From contig CANNFA010000008.1 of NCBI GenBank assembly GCA_947503765.1, positions 62,001 through 126,000 of the forward strand: a stretch of DNA of 64,000 nucleotides, given 5' to 3'. Positions 59,078 to 64,000 of the stretch are shown here, in pieces. This DNA comes from an uncultured Paracoccaceae bacterium. GTDB taxonomy: Bacteria; Pseudomonadota; Alphaproteobacteria; Rhodobacterales; Rhodobacteraceae. Position numbers and translations under genes: made by a program. Each line of letters opens with the position of its first letter. The stretch's first letter is position 1. The notes below the pieces were generated by a model that saw only the letters and a program-made list of their open reading frames with translations, was not told the origin of the DNA and searched no databases.

Positions 59078-59746
59078 ATGACCTGGACGATCCCCAATAT
59101 CCTGACGGTCCTGCGCCTGCTGGCCGCGCCCGGCGTGGCGGTGATGTTTCTCTACTTCTTCCGCCCCTGGGCGGACTGGCTGGCGATGCTGCTATTCGTC
59201 GTGGCAGCGATCACCGACTGGTTCGACGGCTATCTGGCCCGGTTGTGGAAACAGGAATCGCGGTTCGGCGCGATGCTGGACCCGATCGCCGACAAGGCGA
59301 TGGTGGTGATCGCGCTCTTGGTCATCACCGGATTTTCCGGGATGGATCCGTGGATCCTGCTGCCCGCCACCGTGATCCTGTTCCGCGAGGTGTTCGTGTC
59401 CGGCCTGCGCGAGTTTCTGGGCGACAAGGCGGGCACCCTCAAGGTCACGAAACTGGCCAAGTGGAAGACCCTGCTGCAGATGGTTGCCATCGCGGTGCTG
59501 TTCGCCAAGGGCATCTTCGAGCACAACCTGATCGAACGCACCGTCGGGATGGACCACGCCACCGTGCAGGGCGTCTTGTCGGGCGGCATTCCCGACGAGG
59601 TGGGACTGGTCTGGAACATGCAGGCGGCGATATATACGTGGTGGATCGGGGTCGGCCTGCTGTGGATCGCGGCGGCGCTGACGCTGGTTTCGGGCATCGA
59701 CTATTTCCGCAAGTCGCTGCCGTTCTTCCGGGAGGATACGCCATGA
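59078..59746 (+). CDS. pgsA: CDP-diacylglycerol-glycerol-3-phosphate 3-phosphatidyltransferase
   Basis: IPNILTVLRLLAAPGVAV; DWFDGYLARLWKQESRFGAMLDPIADKAMV CDP-alcohol phosphotransferase motif. Confidence 0.94.
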   Translation: MTWTIPNILTVLRLLAAPGVAVMFLYFFRPWADWLAMLLFVVAAITDWFDGYLARLWKQESRFGAMLDPIADKAMVVIALLVITGFSGMDPWILLPATVILFREVFVSGLREFLGDKAGTLKVTKLAKWKTLLQMVAIAVLFAKGIFEHNLIERTVGMDHATVQGVLSGGIPDEVGLVWNMQAAIYTWWIGVGLLWIAAALTLVSGIDYFRKSLPFFREDTP

Positions 59747-59991
59747 TCGACGTTCTGTATTTCGCCTGGGTCCGCGAGCGGATCGGCCTGCCCAAGGAAC
59801 GGGTGAAGACCGGGGCGGCCACCGTGTCCGGGCTGGTCGACGAATTGCGCGCCCGCGAGGCGCGCTACGAGGCCGCCTTTGCCGATACCTCGGCGCTGCG
59901 CGTCGCGCTGGACCAGGAGCTGGCCGATTTCGACGCGCCGCTGGAGGGTGTGCGCGAGGTGGCGTTCTTCCCGCCGATGACCGGGGGCTGA
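59743..59991 (+). CDS. moaD: Molybdopterin synthase sulfur carrier subunit
   Basis: Ubiquitin-like fold ending ...VAFFPPMTGG; ATGA-type overlap with pgsA and followed by moaE. Confidence 0.93.
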   Translation: MIDVLYFAWVRERIGLPKERVKTGAATVSGLVDELRAREARYEAAFADTSALRVALDQELADFDAPLEGVREVAFFPPMTGG

Positions 59992-59992
59992 C

Positions 59993-60430
59993 ATGACCGT
60001 GCGGGTGCAGGAGGCGCCGTTCGATCCGGCCGTCGAGCTGGACGGTTTCGCAGCTGGGCGCACCGATACCGGCGCGCAGGTGACATTCACCGGGCTGGTG
60101 CGCGGCGATGGCGGGCTGCACCACATGGAGATCGAGCATTATCCCGGCATGACCGAGAAGGCGATCGCCGCGATCGAGGCGGACGCCGTGCGGCGCTGGG
60201 ATTTGACCGCATCGCTGGTGATCCACCGCTATGGCCGGCTGGCGCCGGGCGAGCGGATCATGATGGTCGCCACCGCCGCGCCGCACCGCAAGGCGGCCTT
60301 CGAGGCGGCGGAGTTCCTGATGGATTACCTCAAGTCCCGCGCGCCGTTCTGGAAGCGCGAAGCGTCTGAAACCGGCGCGGCCTGGGTGGCGGCGAAGGAC
60401 GAGGACGAGGCGGCGCTGGACCGCTGGTAG
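59993..60430 (+). CDS. moaE: Molybdopterin synthase catalytic subunit
   Basis: GAQVTFTGLVRG, MEIEHYPGMTEKAI, IHRYGRLAPGE, FLMDYLKSRAPFWKRE. Confidence 0.95.
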   Translation: MTVRVQEAPFDPAVELDGFAAGRTDTGAQVTFTGLVRGDGGLHHMEIEHYPGMTEKAIAAIEADAVRRWDLTASLVIHRYGRLAPGERIMMVATAAPHRKAAFEAAEFLMDYLKSRAPFWKREASETGAAWVAAKDEDEAALDRW

Positions 60431-60528
60431 CGCGGTGCCCGCCGGACGTGTTCCGGCCGGGATCCGGCGGTGGCCGTTTTTTCGCGGCTTCCGCCAAGGA
60501 TTGACGCGGCGCGCGCGTCCAACCCAAT

Positions 60529-61077
60529 GTGATGCGCATGGAAACGGGGGATACCGGTTTGGCCCTGGCGGCCGCAGGCGGCGACCGGGACGCCTTTGCC
60601 GCGCTGCTGGCGCGGCATTACGACGCCCTGTTCCGCGTGTGTTTCCGGCTGACCGGGCGGGGCGATGCGGCCGAGGATCTGACGCAGGACATCTGCCTGG
60701 CGCTGCCGGCCAAGCTGCGCGGCTATCGCGGCGAGGCGAAGTTCACCACCTGGCTTTACCGGGTGGCGGTGAACGCGGCGCACGATGCCCGCCGCCGGGC
60801 CAGCGCGCATGCGAAGGCGGCCGATGGCTGGGGCGACTGGGAAGTGATGCGCCGCGCCGCCGCGGATGACACTGCCGCCGGGTTGGACTGGCTGCAGGCG
60901 GCGATGCGCGCCCTGCCGGACGATCTGCGCGACACGGCCGCCCTGACCATGGGGGACGAGATGACCCATGCCGAGGCCGCAGAGGCGCTTGGCATCTCCG
61001 AAGGGACCGTCAGCTGGCGGCTTTCGGAAATCCGCAAGCGCCTGAAGGCGCTGCGCGACGAGGAATTGACCGCATGA
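60529..61077 (+). CDS. ECF-type RNA polymerase sigma factor
   Basis: Sigma region 2 (RHYDALFRVCFRLTGRGDAAEDLTQDICLALPAKL...FTTWLYRVAVNAAHDARRR) and region 4 (MTHAEAAEALGISEGTVSWRLSEIRKRL). Confidence 0.9.
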   Translation: MMRMETGDTGLALAAAGGDRDAFAALLARHYDALFRVCFRLTGRGDAAEDLTQDICLALPAKLRGYRGEAKFTTWLYRVAVNAAHDARRRASAHAKAADGWGDWEVMRRAAADDTAAGLDWLQAAMRALPDDLRDTAALTMGDEMTHAEAAEALGISEGTVSWRLSEIRKRLKALRDEELTA

Positions 61078-63047
61078 CCGACCCGCTCGACGATCTCGAA
61101 CGCGCCTTTGCGCAGGAAACGCCCGTCCCGGACCGGGACCGCCGGGCGACCAACCTGGACCGGGCGCAGGAAATTTTCGACCGCGCCCAAGGATCGACGG
61201 ACGCGGCGCGTCCTACTTCTGACCGCCCCCGAGCCTGGGCGGGTATTGCCACAGGAGTTGGACTTATGCTGAAGCGATTGACCTCCCGCCCCGCCCTCAC
61301 GGCCTCTACCGCGATTGTCGCCGTGGGGCTGGTCGCGTTGATCCCCGTCTTGCGGGATGCGCCGGAAATGCCGGGCACACTGGACCGGCCGGAAGCGGTG
61401 AAGATCGCGGACGGCGACGACGCGCGGCCGAACGAAGAGGCCGAGGAGATCGCCGATCTGACCGCGCCGATGGTCGAGCCCGCGCCCGAACTGGCGATGG
61501 AGGCACCCGCGCCGAGTGTCGTTCCGATGGGCGGGGTTTCCGATACCTATTCGGCCGGCGGGTCCGCCGCACGCACCAACAGCCTTGCGACCGGCATCGC
61601 CCCGCCAAGCCCGGTGCCCGACCTTGCGCCGCCGGCCCTGCCCGATACCAAAACCTTCGCCAATGCCGACGCCAACCCGGTCAAGGTGACGGAGGACGAG
61701 CCGGTTTCGACCTTTTCCATCGACGTCGACACCGCAAGCTACGCGGTGGTGCGCAATTCGCTGATGAACGGCACGCTGCCCCCCGCCGACGCCGTGCGGA
61801 TCGAGGAGATGGTGAATTATTTCCCCTATGATTACCCCGCGCCCGCACCGGGCGAAGGCCCGTTCAAGCCGACCGTCACCGTGGCCGAGACGCCGTGGAA
61901 CCCGGACACGCGGCTGATGACCGTCGCGCTTCAGGGGAAGATGCCGGCGCTGGCGGACCGGCCGCCGCTGAACCTTGTCTTCCTGATCGACACCTCCGGC
62001 TCGATGGAAAGCCCCGACAAGCTGCCGCTGCTCAAGCAGTCGTTCCGGTTGATGCTGGGCGAGCTGCGCCCCGAGGATCAGGTGGCCATCGTGACCTACG
62101 CGGGATCGGCCGGGCTGGTGCTGGAGCCGACCGCGGCGGCCGAGCGCGAGACGATCCTTGCCGCGCTGGAGAACCTGTCGGCGGGCGGATCCACCGCCGG
62201 GCAGGCCGGGCTGGAGCAGGCTTACGGCGTTGCCGCCGGCATGGCGGGCGACGGCGAGGTGAGCCGCGTGATCCTGGCGACCGACGGCGATTTCAACGTC
62301 GGGATCAGCGACCCGGACGCATTGAAAAGCTATATCGAGGACAAGCGCGACGCGGGCACCTACCTGTCGGTCCTGGGCTTCGGCCGCGGCAATCTTCAGG
62401 ACGCGACGATGCAGGCGCTGGCGCAGAACGGCAACGGCACGGCGGCCTATATCGACACGCTGAACGAGGCGCGCAAGGTGCTGGTCGACCAGTTGACCGG
62501 CGCGCTGTTCCCGATTGCCGACGACGTGAAGATCCAGGTGGAGTTCAACCCCGCCGAGATCGCCGAATACCGTCTGATCGGCTACGAGACCCGCGCGCTG
62601 CGGCGCGAGGATTTCAACAATGACAAGGTGGATGCCGGCGAGATCGGGGCGGGCCATTCCGTCACCGCGATCTACGAGATCACGCCCGTCGGCTCGCCGG
62701 CGATCCTGAACGATCCGCTGCGCTATGGCGACGGGGCGCCGCAGACGGCGGCCGAGGGTGGCGGCGAGATCGCGTTCCTGCGGCTGCGATACAAGGCGCC
62801 GGGCGAGGATGCCAGCCAGTTGATCGAGGTGCCGATCGCCGAGGGGATGGGCACGTCAACCGCGGATACGCAATTCGCCGCCGCAATCGCCGGGTTCGGC
62901 CAGCTCTTGAAGGACGGGAAGTATACCGGCGACTGGAGCTATCAGGATGCCATCGACCTTGCGACCGGCGCGCTTGGCGAGGACGCCTTTGGCTATCGGC
63001 ACGAGGCGGTGAACCTGATGCGTCTGGCGCAAAGCCTGGCGGAGTAA
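61074..63047 (+). CDS. vWA domain protein (YfbK-like) with N-terminal cytoplasmic segment and single TM
   Basis: ATGA overlap with sigma gene; TM ~LTASTAIVAVGLVALIPVL; SIDVDTASYAVVRNSLMNGTLPPADAVRIEEMVNYFPYDY; MIDAS FLIDTSGSMESPDK. Confidence 0.92.
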   Translation: MTDPLDDLERAFAQETPVPDRDRRATNLDRAQEIFDRAQGSTDAARPTSDRPRAWAGIATGVGLMLKRLTSRPALTASTAIVAVGLVALIPVLRDAPEMPGTLDRPEAVKIADGDDARPNEEAEEIADLTAPMVEPAPELAMEAPAPSVVPMGGVSDTYSAGGSAARTNSLATGIAPPSPVPDLAPPALPDTKTFANADANPVKVTEDEPVSTFSIDVDTASYAVVRNSLMNGTLPPADAVRIEEMVNYFPYDYPAPAPGEGPFKPTVTVAETPWNPDTRLMTVALQGKMPALADRPPLNLVFLIDTSGSMESPDKLPLLKQSFRLMLGELRPEDQVAIVTYAGSAGLVLEPTAAAERETILAALENLSAGGSTAGQAGLEQAYGVAAGMAGDGEVSRVILATDGDFNVGISDPDALKSYIEDKRDAGTYLSVLGFGRGNLQDATMQALAQNGNGTAAYIDTLNEARKVLVDQLTGALFPIADDVKIQVEFNPAEIAEYRLIGYETRALRREDFNNDKVDAGEIGAGHSVTAIYEITPVGSPAILNDPLRYGDGAPQTAAEGGGEIAFLRLRYKAPGEDASQLIEVPIAEGMGTSTADTQFAAAIAGFGQLLKDGKYTGDWSYQDAIDLATGALGEDAFGYRHEAVNLMRLAQSLAE

Positions 63048-63102
63048 TCCCCGAACGATCCGCGCCGCACGATCTGTCCTCTCCCGCAGAGCGGCGCGGA
63101 CG

Positions 63103-63138
63103 GCCCCTTCCCCCTTGTCCCAGGGGAAGGGGCTTTTT
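63103..63138 (+). terminator. Rho-independent terminator after vWA gene
   Basis: Perfect 11-bp stem GCCCCTTCCCC/GGGGAAGGGGC with TTTTT tail. Confidence 0.85.
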
Positions 63139-63144
63139 GGTATA

Positions 63145-63615
63145 TCAGGCGCGGTGGTAAGGCGCGCCGGCCAGGATAGACGCCGCGCGGTAAAGCTGTT
63201 CGGCCAGCATCACCCGCACCAGCATGTGCGGCCAGACCATCGCCCCGAAGCTGACGCTTGCATCCGCCGCGCCGCGCAGCGCGGGGTCCAGCCCGTCCGC
63301 CCCGCCGATGACAAAGGCGGCATCCGCCACGCCCTGGTCGCGCCAGCCGGCCAGCAGATCGGCGAATTGCGGAGAGGTCAGACGCTTGCCGCGCTCATCC
63401 AGCACCGCCAGCCGCGCGCCCTTGGGCACCGCACGGCGCAGCAGGCCGCCCTCGGCCGCGCTGCCGCCGCCCTTGCGGTCCTCGACCTCGAGGGTGGCGC
63501 AGGGACCAAGGCCAATCCCGCGCCCGGTCCGGTCGAAGCGGGTCAGATAATCGTCGACAAGCGCGCGTTCGGGGCCCGGCCGCAGCCGCCCCACCGCGCA
63601 GATCGCAAGGCGCAT
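63145..63615 (-). CDS. rlmH: 23S rRNA (pseudouridine1915-N3)-methyltransferase
   Basis: LDERGKRLTSPQFADLL, FVIGGADGLDP, LVRVMLAEQLYRAASILAGAPYHR. Confidence 0.95.
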   Translation of the reverse strand: MRLAICAVGRLRPGPERALVDDYLTRFDRTGRGIGLGPCATLEVEDRKGGGSAAEGGLLRRAVPKGARLAVLDERGKRLTSPQFADLLAGWRDQGVADAAFVIGGADGLDPALRGAADASVSFGAMVWPHMLVRVMLAEQLYRAASILAGAPYHRA

Positions 63616-63983
63616 CAGGTCTCGGCGGCCGCGGCCTCGCCCGGGTTCATCCACATCTTTTCAAGCTGGTAGAACTCGCGCACCTCGGGGCGGAAGACAT
63701 GGACGATCACGTCGCCCGCGTCGATCAGCACCCAATCGCCCTGATCCTTGCCTTCGACCTTGGAGGCCAGACCGCAATCCTGCTTGAGCCGGTCGGTCAG
63801 CTTTTCGGCGATCGAGGCGACCTGCCGCGAGGACCGCCCGGTGGCGATCACCATGTAATCGGCCATTTCCGACTTGCCCTTGAGGCTGATCGAAATGACG
63901 TCTTCGGCCTTGTCGTCGTCTAGCGAGGTCAGGATACGGTCAAGCAGTGCATCGCTTGAAACCTGCTTCGGCTCCGAACTCAT
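63615..63983 (-). CDS. rsfS: Ribosome silencing factor
   Basis: DYMVIATGRSSRQVASIAEKL, GDWVLIDAGDVIVHVFRPEVREFYQLEKMW. Confidence 0.95.
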   Translation of the reverse strand: MSSEPKQVSSDALLDRILTSLDDDKAEDVISISLKGKSEMADYMVIATGRSSRQVASIAEKLTDRLKQDCGLASKVEGKDQGDWVLIDAGDVIVHVFRPEVREFYQLEKMWMNPGEAAAAET

Positions 63984-64000
63984 CGAAGCACCGGAAGTCG

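Overview
This is a GC-rich window, almost entirely protein-coding, with the codon bias, gene order and protein types of a Rhodobacterales-like alphaproteobacterial chromosome. I saw no CRISPR array, rRNA, convincing tRNA, IS element or prophage. Core genes include ccr (partial), ubiA, rsmE, gshA, plsY, tesA plus a ybbA/ybbP-like ABC pair, trpB, pth, hyi, rplY, uvrC, pgsA, moaD/moaE, rlmH and rsfS. The accessory or poorly characterised parts are: (i) a luxR/luxI quorum-sensing locus with a small upstream ORF and a lux-box-like palindrome; (ii) a ~9 kb transporter-less carbohydrate cluster at 17.4-26.3 kb (TetR, TIM-barrel isomerase, PfkB kinase, lactonase-type amidohydrolase, aldo/keto reductase, M42 peptidase, FGGY kinase, SIS isomerase, creatininase-family protein), which is my best candidate for an undescribed pathway; (iii) a three-gene cassette of an EF-hand poly-Asp protein, a PepSY poly-Asp protein and a membrane-anchored LuxR-type HTH protein; (iv) a MoxR/DUF58/DUF4159/MIDAS-containing membrane protein operon; (v) an ECF sigma factor overlapping a transmembrane vWA protein that may act as its anti-sigma partner; (vi) a degenerate Hint-domain protein next to a sulfotransferase; (vii) an AT-rich island with DnaA-box-like 9-mers upstream of uvrC; (viii) three copies of a dispersed intergenic repeat. 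All calls come from reading the sequence and the supplied ORF translations; no database search was run.
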